This document shows positions 43,583 through 52,230 of a DNA stretch of 64,000 bases, piece by piece. The DNA lies in the NCBI GenBank assembly GCA_022826565.1, contig JAJDUP010000033.1:62001-126000 (forward strand), written 5' to 3'. Origin of the DNA: Gemmatimonadota bacterium (GTDB taxonomy: Bacteria > Gemmatimonadota > Gemmatimonadetes > Longimicrobiales > Gaopeijiaceae). The notes under the pieces are model-generated. The model was not told where the DNA came from. It saw only the letters and a list, made by a program, of their open reading frames with translations, and did not search any database. The position numbers and the translations under genes are program-made. The number at the start of each line of letters is the position of its first letter. Position 1 is the stretch's first letter.

Positions 43583-43586
43583 CCGG

Positions 43587-45209
43587 CTACCGCCTCGCAA
43601 AGGTCCCCAGCCCGCCGAAATCAAGCGTGCCCACGACGCCGTCCGCTCCCAGCGTGAAGGTCGCGAACATCTCCCCGTTGGCCGGGTTGTCCGGGACCAT
43701 CCGGAACACGTCGTAGTGCCAGTGTTCGAGGCGGCCCGTCGTTTTGCCGCCGAGGCTGAGTCGAAGGCCATCGTCTCCATGCAGGATGTCTACTGCCCCG
43801 TGATACTGCTCTTCGTAGGTGCCCGCATACTCGGGCAGCGGCCGTGACGGCGAGGTGCCGCTCGCCCGGTTTGCCGCCAGCTCGCGACGGGCCTCGGCCT
43901 GCCGGGCCTCGCCCTCTCTCATCTCGGCGAGCATCAGGGTGCTCCAATCGGCCGCATCGGCGCCCGCGCCACCGTCCAGGAAATGGTCGAACACCCGGTA
44001 CATCAGCGCCACGATCAGGTTGTTTGGGCGCGCGTTGGAGAGCGCGACCATGCCGATCCCCTCTTCCGGCATGAAGGCAACGTGTGCGCGCATCCCGTCA
44101 ATGCCGCCGCCGTGGTCGACCACCTTTCGCCCGCGGTAGTCGAGCACCCACCACGCAAGCGCGTAGGCGTTGAAGTTCATGACCGCATCGCGCGAGTGGA
44201 GGCGGTTCTCCGGCGCATCGGCCTGGATCGCCATCTGCGGGTAGTGCATCTCGGCCATCGTGCCGTCGCTGACGAGGCGCTGTCCCTCGTGGACGCCGCT
44301 CTCCAGGTGCAGGGCCACCCAGCGCGCCATCTGCGAGGCGCTGGAATAGATCGAGCCCGCTGGCCCGACGTTGTCGATGTTCTTGTGCGGCACGGGCGTC
44401 GGAACACCGTCCACCGGGACGTGCGGCGACGCGACGTTGTCGAGGCGGGGCAGCTCGGTCACCGAGGTGACGCTCCGAGTCATGCCCAGCGGCGCGAAGA
44501 TGCGCTCGGCGACGAAGTCGTCCCAGCTCTTTCCCGAGGCGGCGCGCACCACTTCACCAGCGGTCAGGAACATCAGGTTCTGGTACTGCCAGGCACCCCG
44601 GAAACTGCGCGTGGGCTTCAGGTAGCGGACGCGGCGGATGATCTCGCGGCGATCGTGCGGCCACCGGGACCAGACCGCGTCACCGCGCGCGAGGCCGCTC
44701 CGGTGGGTGAGCAGGTCGCGGACCGTCAGTTCCCGGGTCGCGTATGCGTCGTACATCTCGAACCACGGCATGTGATCGATGACGCGGTCGTCCCAGCGAA
44801 CGCGCCCCTCGTCGACGAGTATCCCGAGCGCGGCCGAGGTGAAGGCCTTCGAGGTGGACCCGACCGCGAAGAGGGTGTGTTGGTCGACCGGCTCGCCGGT
44901 CGTCACGTCGCGTACACCGTAGCCGCGCTCGTAGGCGGTGCGCCCATCGTGGACGATCGCGATGGCCAGACCCGGAACCTGCCACGCCTCCATCGCCGCT
45001 GTGATGTAGTCGTCGAGGCCGGTGAGGGGAGCGGGCTGGGCGGCCACCGTGGCCGGGCCGGGAGCGGACAGGAAAGCCATCGCGGCCAGAACCACGGACC
45101 CGGCCGCGCGCGCCGTAAAGCGCAGCACCTCGGCCACGCGGGTGGCCAGCGCGTTTCTCACGCGCGACCCACTCACCGAGAAAGTAATATGCGCATTACA
45201 TTTTGTCAT
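43587..45209 (-). CDS. Exported serine hydrolase, paralogue of the downstream gene
   Basis: 540 residues from ATG 45209. Motifs match the neighbour: GSTSKAFTSAALG (SxxK), YQNLMFLTAGEVV (YxN) and DHGGGIDGMRAHVAF (HGGG third motif), and a DUF3471-type C-terminus (LPEYAGTYEEQYHGAVDIL). A signal-like segment (AAGSVVLAAMAFLSAPGPATVAA) occurs some way in. The ATG lies inside an AT-rich motif (copy 3 at 45194-45221), so a later start is likely: a GTG at 45176 or 45161 would shorten the n-region and leave the AT-rich motif upstream as a promoter or operator. Substrate unknown; esterase or aminopeptidase of a D- or acylated substrate is typical. Confidence 0.86.
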   Translation of the reverse strand: MTKCNAHITFSVSGSRVRNALATRVAEVLRFTARAAGSVVLAAMAFLSAPGPATVAAQPAPLTGLDDYITAAMEAWQVPGLAIAIVHDGRTAYERGYGVRDVTTGEPVDQHTLFAVGSTSKAFTSAALGILVDEGRVRWDDRVIDHMPWFEMYDAYATRELTVRDLLTHRSGLARGDAVWSRWPHDRREIIRRVRYLKPTRSFRGAWQYQNLMFLTAGEVVRAASGKSWDDFVAERIFAPLGMTRSVTSVTELPRLDNVASPHVPVDGVPTPVPHKNIDNVGPAGSIYSSASQMARWVALHLESGVHEGQRLVSDGTMAEMHYPQMAIQADAPENRLHSRDAVMNFNAYALAWWVLDYRGRKVVDHGGGIDGMRAHVAFMPEEGIGMVALSNARPNNLIVALMYRVFDHFLDGGAGADAADWSTLMLAEMREGEARQAEARRELAANRASGTSPSRPLPEYAGTYEEQYHGAVDILHGDDGLRLSLGGKTTGRLEHWHYDVFRMVPDNPANGEMFATFTLGADGVVGTLDFGGLGTFARR

Positions 45210-45221
45210 GTTTTGTTTACA
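45194..45221 (-). repeat. AT-rich motif, copy 3 (before the serine hydrolase gene)
   Basis: On the minus strand: TGTAAAC, six bases, TGACA, AAA, TGTAATG. The core CATGACA-N3-TGTAATG is identical to copy 1 apart from the 3-base spacer. It also contains ATGACA and, 17 bases on, TACTTT (45181-45186), so it could act as a promoter for the serine-hydrolase pair. Confidence 0.6.
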
Positions 45222-45284
45222 TTTCTGTTTCGTCCAGTGGCCGTTGCGACACCGGCGCCGCCCCAGTGAGGCGCCGGACGCCCC

Positions 45285-46340
45285 CTACCCCCGATTGAAC
45301 ACGAAATAGTCGTGAATCGCCCGCGCGATCTGCGCGATCACCGCTTCGCGCTCGGGGATCTCGACTTCCGATTCCTTCACGTAGACCACCGCCACCACAT
45401 GCCCCGCCCCGTTCGGCAGGTCGATGATCCCCACGTCGTTGGTCGTCTGGCCGATGGTGCCGGTCTTGTGGGCGACCTCGGTTCCCGCCGGCAGCACGCC
45501 CTTCAACCGCGCCTCGCCGGTCTGGCACCGGTACATGATGTCGACCAGCAGCGCGGAGCTCTCCTCCGAGAGGATCTCCCGATTCCAGATCTTCTGCAGC
45601 AGCATCGACATCGCCGCCGGCGTCGAGGTGTCCCGCGGGTCAGTGTTGAAGTTGGCGTTGTTGGCGGCGAGGCTGGCGTCGGTCCTCGGCGCCCGCAGAA
45701 CCCCCTCGTAGTCCTCCGGGCTGATCTTGTTGTCCTCGCTGACATCCGGCGCACCGAGCCAGTTGGCGATGAGCGCCCAGGTGGGACGGTCGACGCGGAT
45801 CCCCTCGGCGCCCACCTCGTGCACCCGGTCGGTCACCGCCTGCGAACCGCCCGCCGCCGCCATCAGCACGTCGGTCGCGATGTTGTCGCTGATCTGCAGC
45901 ATGAGCTCCAGCAGATTGTGCACCGAGATCTGCAGCCCCGGATCGTCCAGCAGATCGCTGATGGCGCTCGATGTCACGTACACGTCGCTCTGGTCGATCT
46001 CGATGAGGTCGTAGAGCCCGAGCTCCCCCCGGTCGACCATCGAGAGGATCTGCACCGCGATCGGCACCTTGTAGGTGCTCGCCATCGGGAAGAGTTCGTC
46101 GCCGTTCAGCGTGATTCCGCGCCCCGTTTCGAGGTGATAGGCGGCCACGCCGACCCGCCCCTGCGCCTGTTCGGCCAGCCGGGCGACTTCGGTGGCGAGC
46201 AACTCCAGCCCGGGGTCTTCACCCTGAACCTTAATGTCCTGCGCGGCCGCGTCCGATACGGGCAGGCGGCAGCCGAGAACGGCCAGGACGGCGAGCGTCC
46301 CGAGGTGCGGCAAAACGGGACGAAGCTGGGCACGACGCAT
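45285..46340 (-). CDS. Class A beta-lactamase-like exported protein lacking the usual Glu166
   Basis: 351 residues with a signal peptide (HLGTLAVLAVLGCRLPVSDAAAQ) and GGAGG upstream of ATG 46340. The class A motifs are FPMASTYKVPIA (Ser70-x-x-Lys73), QISDNIATDVLM (Ser130-Asp-Asn) and AHKTGTIGQ (Lys234-Thr-Gly). However the Omega-loop position that aligns with Glu166 (after IRVDR) reads P-T-W, and about 45 extra residues separate it from the conserved DPRDTSTPAAM segment. The general base of deacylation is therefore not evident. It may be a beta-lactamase of altered mechanism, a DD-peptidase, or a binding protein. It is upstream on the same strand as the two serine hydrolases, 75 bases from them. 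Confidence 0.83.
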   Translation of the reverse strand: MRRAQLRPVLPHLGTLAVLAVLGCRLPVSDAAAQDIKVQGEDPGLELLATEVARLAEQAQGRVGVAAYHLETGRGITLNGDELFPMASTYKVPIAVQILSMVDRGELGLYDLIEIDQSDVYVTSSAISDLLDDPGLQISVHNLLELMLQISDNIATDVLMAAAGGSQAVTDRVHEVGAEGIRVDRPTWALIANWLGAPDVSEDNKISPEDYEGVLRAPRTDASLAANNANFNTDPRDTSTPAAMSMLLQKIWNREILSEESSALLVDIMYRCQTGEARLKGVLPAGTEVAHKTGTIGQTTNDVGIIDLPNGAGHVVAVVYVKESEVEIPEREAVIAQIARAIHDYFVFNRG

Positions 46341-46446
46341 GGGAACCTCCGGGGTGTGGCGTTGGATCGCGATCTCGCGAGCAACTGTACTCGCGGCCGG
46401 TTCGGGACGCCACCCGAACGCGCATCACCGGCCACCCGCACCCGAA

Positions 46447-46519
<73 letters not shown>

Positions 46520-46595
46520 GCCCGAAAGATAACCTTCCCCGCAAACGCGGTTCATGGGATTGGAGGGCGGCGCCCCCACGCCTTCCCGCATCGCT

Positions 46596-47246
46596 TCACG
46601 CTTCTTCGCGGTTCTGCTCGAAGGGGAGTTCGAGCTGGAGCAGGCCGAAGCTGGTCCGGTGATGGGGCGTCAGCCCGCACCTGCGGACGGCCTCGCGGTG
46701 CTCGCGCGTCGCGTAGCCCATGTTTCGCTCCCACCCGTATTCCGGGTGCCTGGCCGCCAGGCGGGTCATGAGGCGGTCGCGGCAGACCTTTGCCACGATC
46801 GAGGCGCATGCGATGGAGTGCACGATGGCGTCGCCGCCCACCACCGCCTCGTGTTCCCACTCCAGATCGCGCACCGGCAGCCCGTCCACCACCACGTGGT
46901 CCGGCGCGACCGTGAGCCGGCCCAGCGCCCGGTTCATCGCGCGGGCGGTGGCGCGCAGGATGTTGATGCGGTCGATCTCCCGCGCCGAAGCCGCCCCGAT
47001 CGCCACCGCCGCGGCGCGCCCGTGAATCTCGCGGGCAAGCTCGGTTCGGTCCTGCGCTGTGAGCGCCTTGGAGTCGTCCGCGCCCTCGATCTCCACATCG
47101 TCCCCCAGAATGACCGCGGCAGCGACAACCGGACCCGCGAGCGGTCCCCGCCCGACTTCGTCCACCCCGGCTACCCGGGTCAAGCCCCGCTTCCTGCAAC
47201 CGAGTTCATACGCGAGCGGATCGCGGGGTTGTTCGGGGGCGGACAC
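46596..47246 (-). CDS. rnhB: Ribonuclease HII
   Basis: Cleaves RNA in RNA-DNA hybrids and starts removal of single ribonucleotides from DNA. All four catalytic acids are visible: AGVDEVGRGPLAGPV (Asp, Glu), VVVDGLP (Asp) and SIACASIVAKVCRDRLM (SIxAKV/RD block with the fourth acid). The ~216-residue length and the C-terminal YGWERNMGYATREHREA are typical. The start is GTG at 47246, 27 bases after the rplS stop, which matches the common rplS-rnhB order. No unusual features were seen. Confidence 0.95.
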   Translation of the reverse strand: MSAPEQPRDPLAYELGCRKRGLTRVAGVDEVGRGPLAGPVVAAAVILGDDVEIEGADDSKALTAQDRTELAREIHGRAAAVAIGAASAREIDRINILRATARAMNRALGRLTVAPDHVVVDGLPVRDLEWEHEAVVGGDAIVHSIACASIVAKVCRDRLMTRLAARHPEYGWERNMGYATREHREAVRRCGLTPHHRTSFGLLQLELPFEQNREEA

Positions 47247-47273
47247 AGGCCCCGGAAGTGCGCCGTATGGACG

Positions 47274-47633
47274 CTAGTTCGGCCGGTGGGTCCGCTTTTC
47301 CTTGATCCGGGCCGCTTTGCCGCGCAGGCCCCTGAGGTAGTACAGCTTGGCCCTGCGAACCCGCCCGCGGCGCACGATCTCGACCCCGCCGACCGTCGGT
47401 GCGTTCACCGGAAACACGCGCTCCACGCCGATCCCGCCGGAAATCTTGCGGACGGTGAACGTCTCGCCCATGCCGGAGCCGCGGCGCCCGAGACAGACGC
47501 CCTGGAAGACCTGGATCCGCTCCTTCTGACCCTCGCGGACCCGGTAGAGAACCTTGATCGTATCGCCCGGCGCGAAATCCGGAAGGTTGTTGCGGGCGTG
47601 TTCCATATCGAGTTGGTGGAGGATATCCGTCAT
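47274..47633 (-). CDS. rplS: 50S ribosomal protein L19
   Basis: Large-subunit ribosomal protein at the interface with 16S RNA. The 119-residue product from ATG 47633 contains [48 protein letters not shown] and [23 protein letters not shown], which are the conserved blocks in order. GGGGAG lies upstream. The longer open frame from 47696 would add an unconserved leader and is rejected. Its order with trmD, rimM and rpsP upstream is the classic one. Confidence 0.97.
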   Translation of the reverse strand: MTDILHQLDMEHARNNLPDFAPGDTIKVLYRVREGQKERIQVFQGVCLGRRGSGMGETFTVRKISGGIGVERVFPVNAPTVGGVEIVRRGRVRRAKLYYLRGLRGKAARIKEKRTHRPN

Positions 47634-47723
47634 GGTCCTGGCTCCCCGTTCTGCTGTTTCCGCCGTGCCGTCGTTCGATTGGCAGCCTGAAAACATAGGC
47701 CGAGTGGCGGTCCAGTGGAAGTG

Positions 47724-48386
47724 TCAACCCCCGCGCCGCGCCCGAGTCAGCCGCTCCGCCTGCGCCCGCCGCCACTCCTCGATGCGTCGGTGGTCACCGC
47801 TGCGCAGCACTTCGGGAACGACGAGGCCGCGGTATTCGGCGGGCCGTGTATAGGACGGGGCCGAGATCGCGTCGCCTTCGTAGAACGAGTCCGACGAGGC
47901 CGACTCGTGATCGCCCAGGGCGCCGGGCAGGAGCCGCACCAGCGCGTCGGTGACCGTGAGCGCGCCGATCTCGCCTCCCGACACGACGAAATCGCCGATC
48001 GAGAGCTCCTCGGTCGCCAGGTGGTCGGCGACGCGCTGGTCCACGTCCTTGTAGTGGCCGCAGAGGAGGGTGACTTCGGGTTCCAGGGAGAGCCGGACAG
48101 CGTCGTCGTGCCGGAAACGCCGCCCGCGCGCGGACAGAAGGATGATGGGCCCCGCAGGCCGCAGGTCGTCGACGGCTTCGAAGAAGGGCTCGGGCTTCAT
48201 GACCATCCCGGCGCCGCCGCCGTAGGGCTCGTCGTCGACGGTGCGGTGCCGGTCGCGTGTGTAGTCGCGCAGATCCGTCACTCGGTACTCGACCAGGCCG
48301 GCCCGGGCCGCGCGTCCCGGGATGCTCGCCGCGAGCGGGGCCGCGAAGAACTCCGGGAAGATCGTGACGATGTTGACCCGGATCAC
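47724..48386 (-). CDS. trmD: tRNA (guanine-N1)-methyltransferase TrmD
   Basis: Methylates G37 next to the anticodon, preventing frameshifts. Diagnostic blocks: VNIVTIFPEFF at the N-terminus, RTVDDEPYGGGAGMVMKPEPF, LLSARGRRF, LCGHYKDVDQRV (SAM trefoil knot) and EELSIGDFVVSGGE. The start is GTG at 48386 rather than a longer upstream frame, because VIRVNIVTIFPEF is the family N-terminus. This gives 220 residues, slightly short of E. coli (255). It lies 16 bases after the rimM stop. Confidence 0.96.
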   Translation of the reverse strand: MIRVNIVTIFPEFFAAPLAASIPGRAARAGLVEYRVTDLRDYTRDRHRTVDDEPYGGGAGMVMKPEPFFEAVDDLRPAGPIILLSARGRRFRHDDAVRLSLEPEVTLLCGHYKDVDQRVADHLATEELSIGDFVVSGGEIGALTVTDALVRLLPGALGDHESASSDSFYEGDAISAPSYTRPAEYRGLVVPEVLRSGDHRRIEEWRRAQAERLTRARRGG

Positions 48387-48402
48387 CGTGCGCCGCCCTG
48401 GA

Positions 48403-48942
48403 TCATTCGAGGAAGCCGTCGGGGAGGTCGACCACGATGCACCGATGCTCGCGATCGAAGTCGACGACGAATTCATCCGAAAACGGGACCAGCACCTCGC
48501 CCCTGGGACCCATCACCTGCAGCAGGTCGGCCGGCCGCACCGGGAAGACCTCCGTCACCTTGCCCAGAGCGGCGCCGTCCCGAGTCGTCACCGCCGTGCC
48601 GAGCAGCTCGTGGTAGAAGATCTCTCCCTCCTCGAGTTCGTCGATCGTGTCGAACGGGCGCAGAAGGTAGAGGCCGCGGAGCCCGTCGGCGGCCGTACGG
48701 TCGTCCACACCCGCGAACTTGACCAGGAATCCCCGCCGATAGGGACGAACGGTCTCGATGGTCAGGGGAGGAATGGACTCGGAGGGTTTTTCGGCATCAC
48801 CGTCGCCGGGGAGATGGGCCTGCCCGGCCGCAAAATGGCTCTCGGGATGGTCCGTCAGGGGCCAGACGAACAACTCGCCCTTCTTCCCATGGGCCTTGTT
48901 GAGGTGTCCGACGACCAGAAAAGGGGGGTGCGGTTGTGACAT
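48403..48942 (-). CDS. rimM: Ribosome maturation factor RimM
   Basis: Helps assemble the head of the 30S subunit by binding protein S19. The N-terminal beta-barrel begins FLVVGHLNKAHGKKGELFVWPLTDHPESHF, where the G-x-x-x-x-A-H-G-x-x-G-E motif is clear; the PRC-type C-terminal domain carries FYHELLGTAVTTRDGAALGKVTEVF and EVLVPFSDEFV. The 179-residue length is normal. The gene KhpA (KH domain) often found between rpsP and rimM is absent; the 96-base gap to rpsP encodes nothing. Confidence 0.95.
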   Translation of the reverse strand: MSQPHPPFLVVGHLNKAHGKKGELFVWPLTDHPESHFAAGQAHLPGDGDAEKPSESIPPLTIETVRPYRRGFLVKFAGVDDRTAADGLRGLYLLRPFDTIDELEEGEIFYHELLGTAVTTRDGAALGKVTEVFPVRPADLLQVMGPRGEVLVPFSDEFVVDFDREHRCIVVDLPDGFLE

Positions 48943-49038
48943 GGCTAGTGGCCCGTCGTGAAACGCGGCATCCCCGATGGGAGCGGCGGTGCGCCAGACC
49001 GATCACGCGCGACGCCCGCCACGGGATTCGTGTTGGTC

Positions 49039-49506
49039 CTAGGCGGACTCGTCGGCGGCGGCAGCGTCCACGTCGCCGGCCTCCGCGTCAGCGGCGGCTT
49101 TGGCCTCGGCGGCGCCTTCCGCGTCAGCGCCCGCAACCGACGCTCCTTCGCTTGCGCCGGCAGCGGTCCCGGCAGCGGCCTCCCCACCGGCACTCGAATC
49201 GGACGCCTCTTCCGCAACAGCCGTCGCCGCGGACCCGGCTCCGACCAGCGCGACCTTGTCGTCACCACCATTTCGGGCCTTCGACACCAGGCTGCCCACC
49301 GTCGGAGAGACGATCGCGCCCTCGCCCAACCAGTAGTCCACCCGGTCCAGGTCGACCTTCAGCTGTGCCGGGTGCGAAAGCGGGTTGTAGTAACCCACGT
49401 TCTCGACGAACCGGCCGTCACGGGGCGAACGGCTGTCGGCGACCACGATGCGGTAGTGGGGCTGCTTCTTCTTTCCCATCCGCCGGAGGCGAATCTTTAC
49501 GGACAT
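49039..49506 (-). CDS. rpsP: 30S ribosomal protein S16 with a long Ala/Glu/Asp-rich tail
   Basis: Small-subunit ribosomal protein. The first ~80 residues are ordinary S16 ([59 protein letters not shown]). The remaining ~75 residues, from [12 protein letters not shown] to the end, are built almost only of Ala, Gly, Glu, Asp and Ser. Such tails occur on ribosomal proteins of several GC-rich phyla. The tail is acidic, unlike the basic core, so it probably hangs in solution. Its role is unknown. The gene is 46 bases downstream of ffh. Confidence 0.96.
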   Translation of the reverse strand: MSVKIRLRRMGKKKQPHYRIVVADSRSPRDGRFVENVGYYNPLSHPAQLKVDLDRVDYWLGEGAIVSPTVGSLVSKARNGGDDKVALVGAGSAATAVAEEASDSSAGGEAAAGTAAGASEGASVAGADAEGAAEAKAAADAEAGDVDAAAADESA

Positions 49507-49552
49507 GGGCTTCTCTCGTTTGCGCTCGTTTTTCGGGCTCTCTGTCCCGGTT

Positions 49553-50866
49553 TCATGGTTTGAATGAGGGCATCAGCCCCTTCATCCTGTTCATCATCTT
49601 TTCCATTTCGGCGAACCGCTTCATGAGGCGGTTCACCTCGGCCACGGGCCTCCCGCTGCCGCGGGCGATCCGCTTCCTGCGCGACCCGTTCAGGATCTCC
49701 GGACGGCGGCGCTCGTCGGGCGTCATCGACAGGATGATCGCCTCGATGTGCTTCATCTTCCTGGGGTCGACATCCGTCGCGGACAGCCCCCGCGGCATCC
49801 CGGGGACCAGCTTCATCAGCTGATCCAGCGGTCCCATCCGCTGCACCTGCCGCATCGCCACGAGGAAGTCCTCCAGGGTGAAGCGGCCCCTGCCGAGCAC
49901 CTTCTGCTCCAGCTTCCGGGCCTCGCCGGCGTCGACCACCGCCTGCGCCCGCTCGACCAGCCCGACCACGTCGCCCTTCTGGAGGATCCTGCCGGCGATC
50001 CTCTGCGGATCCACCGCTTCGAGGGCATCGATCCCTTCGCCGGTGCCGACGAACTTCATCGGCTTGCCGGTCACGCCGCGGATCGAAAGCGCCGCCCCGC
50101 CCCGCGCGTCGCCGTCCATCTTGGCCAGCACAAAGCCCGTGACGTCCAGCACCCGGTCGAATCCCTCGGCGATCCTGACCGCCTCCTGACCGGTCATGGC
50201 GTCGGCCACGAGGAGAATCTCGCGCGGGTCGAGCGCTTCCTTGATCCGGGCCAGCTCGTCCATCATCGGCTCGTCGATCTGGAGGCGTCCGGCCGTGTCG
50301 ACGATGAGGGCGGCGGCCTTCATCTGCCGCGCGCGCCCATGGCTCGCCTTCGCCACTGCGACCGGATCGGTGGCGCCCTCCTCGTGGTGGACCGGGATGC
50401 CGGCCCGCTTGCCCAGTACGCGCAACTGATCCACCGCGGCCGGCCGGTACAGGTCGCACGCGGCCAGGAGCGCCGGCCGTCCCTGCCGCTTCAGCCGTTT
50501 GGCCAGCTTGGCGGCCGTCGACGTCTTCCCCGACCCCTGCAGCCCCACCAGCATGATGACGGTGGGCGGGGCCGGCGACCACGTCAGTGCAGTCTCGCCG
50601 TCGCCGCCGATCAGCGCGGCCAGCTCGTCGTGCACGATCTTGACGATCTGCTCACCAGGCGAGACGGCCCTCATGACGCGCTCGCCCATCGCCTTTTCCT
50701 GAACCCGCTTCAGGAACGATCGGGTGACCTTGAAGTTGACGTCGGCCTCGAGAAGTGCACGCCGCACCTCGCGGAGGCCGTCCTTGATCATGGGTTCGGT
50801 CAGGAGCCCGCGTTGGCGGAACCGTCCCAGAACCCCGTCCAGTTTCCTGCTCAGGTCTTCAAACAT
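49553..50866 (-). CDS. ffh: Signal recognition particle protein Ffh
   Basis: GTPase that delivers membrane and secreted proteins co-translationally to the Sec machinery. N domain: [21 protein letters not shown] domain: [16 protein letters not shown] (G1), [13 protein letters not shown] (G3), [18 protein letters not shown] (G4 and IBD end). M domain with the 4.5S RNA-binding helix-turn [19 protein letters not shown] and [14 protein letters not shown] (S-x-x-R-x-x-R-I-A-x-G-S-G). The C-terminus is Met-rich ([18 protein letters not shown]). It is 437 residues. It lies 59 bases after purA. Confidence 0.97.
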   Translation of the reverse strand: MFEDLSRKLDGVLGRFRQRGLLTEPMIKDGLREVRRALLEADVNFKVTRSFLKRVQEKAMGERVMRAVSPGEQIVKIVHDELAALIGGDGETALTWSPAPPTVIMLVGLQGSGKTSTAAKLAKRLKRQGRPALLAACDLYRPAAVDQLRVLGKRAGIPVHHEEGATDPVAVAKASHGRARQMKAAALIVDTAGRLQIDEPMMDELARIKEALDPREILLVADAMTGQEAVRIAEGFDRVLDVTGFVLAKMDGDARGGAALSIRGVTGKPMKFVGTGEGIDALEAVDPQRIAGRILQKGDVVGLVERAQAVVDAGEARKLEQKVLGRGRFTLEDFLVAMRQVQRMGPLDQLMKLVPGMPRGLSATDVDPRKMKHIEAIILSMTPDERRRPEILNGSRRKRIARGSGRPVAEVNRLMKRFAEMEKMMNRMKGLMPSFKP

Positions 50867-50925
50867 CTACAGTCCGCGTTTGAAAGCGGCACAGCTATTA
50901 ATCGTCGCCATTCTCGAAGCCGGAT

Positions 50926-52230
50926 TCAAGGCTCGCGAATGATCTGGCTGCGCCGCGTCCCCACCGACACCATCGCGATCGGTGTGTCCACCAGCTCCTC
51001 GATGCGGTGCAGGTAGGCGCGCGCGTTGCGGGGGAGGCCGCGCAGCGAGCGCACCTCGGTGGTGGGGGACTGCCAGCCGGGGAGCGTCTCGTACACGGGC
51101 TCGACGCGGGCCAGTTCCCAGGACGCGGCCGGGAACGGGAGGTCGCCCCGGTCCCTCAGGCGGTACCCGGTCGCGATCCGGATCTCCGGCAGCGTGTCGA
51201 GGACGTCCAGCTTGGTCACGGCGATGCCGGTGAGGCCGTTGACGCGGGCGGCGTAGGCGACCACGGCCGCGTCGAACCAGCCGCAGCGGCGGGGGCGGCC
51301 CGTTGTCGCGCCGAACTCGGCGCCGAGTTCGCGGATGCGCTCGTCCATGGCCTCATCGAAGGCGGTGGGGAGCGGGCCGTTGCCGACCCGGGTGGTGTAG
51401 GCCTTCACCACGCCGATCACTGAGTCGATCATGGTCGGACCGATGCCGGCGCCAACCGCCGCGGCGCCAGCCGTCGTGTTGGACGAGGTCACGAAGGGGT
51501 AGGTGCCGTGGTCCACATCCAGCGCCGTGCCCTGGGCGCCTTCGAGGAGCACCCGCTTGTCTGCCGCCAGGGCTCGGGCGATCTCGTCCCCCACATCCGT
51601 CGCGACTTCGGGAACGCGGGCGGCGACCGTCATGGCTTCCGCCACCGTGCCGGCGAGGTCGGGATCAGCGCCAAGGCGGCCCAGCTGCCCGCGGGCCCAC
51701 TCGATGCCCTGGGCGATCCTCTCTTCGCCGCGGGCCCGTTCGAGCAGGTCGGCGACCCGCACCCCCCGCCGCCCCGTCTTCGCCTCGTACGCGGGACCGA
51801 TGCCCCGCCCCGTCGTCCCGATCTTGCGGTCCGCCGCCGCCTCCGCGGCGAGATCCAGCGCCATGTGGTACGGGAAGACGACGTGCGCCCGCGTGCTCAG
51901 CCCGATCCGCCCGTTGTGATCGACCCCGCGCCGCACCAGCCCGTCCAGCTCGCCGAAGAACTGCGCCAGGTCCACCACCACGCCATTGCCCAGCAGGCAC
52001 CGCTTGTCCGCGTGCAGCACGCCGGACGGGACCTGGTGGAGCACCACGTGATGGTCGCCCACGTGCACCGTGTGGCCGGCGTTCGCCCCGCCCTGGTAGC
52101 GCGCGATGATATCGACATCGCTCGCCAGGACGTCGACGATCTTGCCCTTCCCCTCGTCGCCCCACTGGCACCCGACGACGACCGTGCACGAGCCGTCGAG
52201 GGCCTTCAGGTTCAGCCCGCGGTTCTTCAC
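50926..52230 (-). CDS. purA: Adenylosuccinate synthetase
   Basis: Joins IMP and aspartate using GTP on the path to AMP. The phosphate-binding loop VVVGCQWGDEGKGKIVDVLA at the N-terminus is diagnostic, with RYQGGANAGHTV, KIGTTGRGIGPAYEAK, LEGAQGTALDVDHGTYPFVTSSN and the closing GTRRSQII. The start is GTG at 52230, which overlaps the dapA stop as GTGA, giving 434 residues (family about 430); the long open frame further upstream is not part of the gene. It sits between dapA and ffh on the minus strand. Confidence 0.96.
   Translation of the reverse strand: MKNRGLNLKALDGSCTVVVGCQWGDEGKGKIVDVLASDVDIIARYQGGANAGHTVHVGDHHVVLHQVPSGVLHADKRCLLGNGVVVDLAQFFGELDGLVRRGVDHNGRIGLSTRAHVVFPYHMALDLAAEAAADRKIGTTGRGIGPAYEAKTGRRGVRVADLLERARGEERIAQGIEWARGQLGRLGADPDLAGTVAEAMTVAARVPEVATDVGDEIARALAADKRVLLEGAQGTALDVDHGTYPFVTSSNTTAGAAAVGAGIGPTMIDSVIGVVKAYTTRVGNGPLPTAFDEAMDERIRELGAEFGATTGRPRRCGWFDAAVVAYAARVNGLTGIAVTKLDVLDTLPEIRIATGYRLRDRGDLPFPAASWELARVEPVYETLPGWQSPTTEVRSLRGLPRNARAYLHRIEELVDTPIAMVSVGTRRSQIIREP

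Noticed and set aside
45194..45221. dif-like Xer recombination site (part resembles TGCGCAT...TTATGTTAAAT)
   Set aside because: Only the first half fits; the same motif occurs elsewhere with other flanks, and dif should be unique.
43587..46340. Antibiotic-resistance cassette
   Set aside because: The three proteins are esterase/beta-lactamase-fold enzymes; the class A-like one lacks Glu166 and no integrase, attC site or transposon is near.
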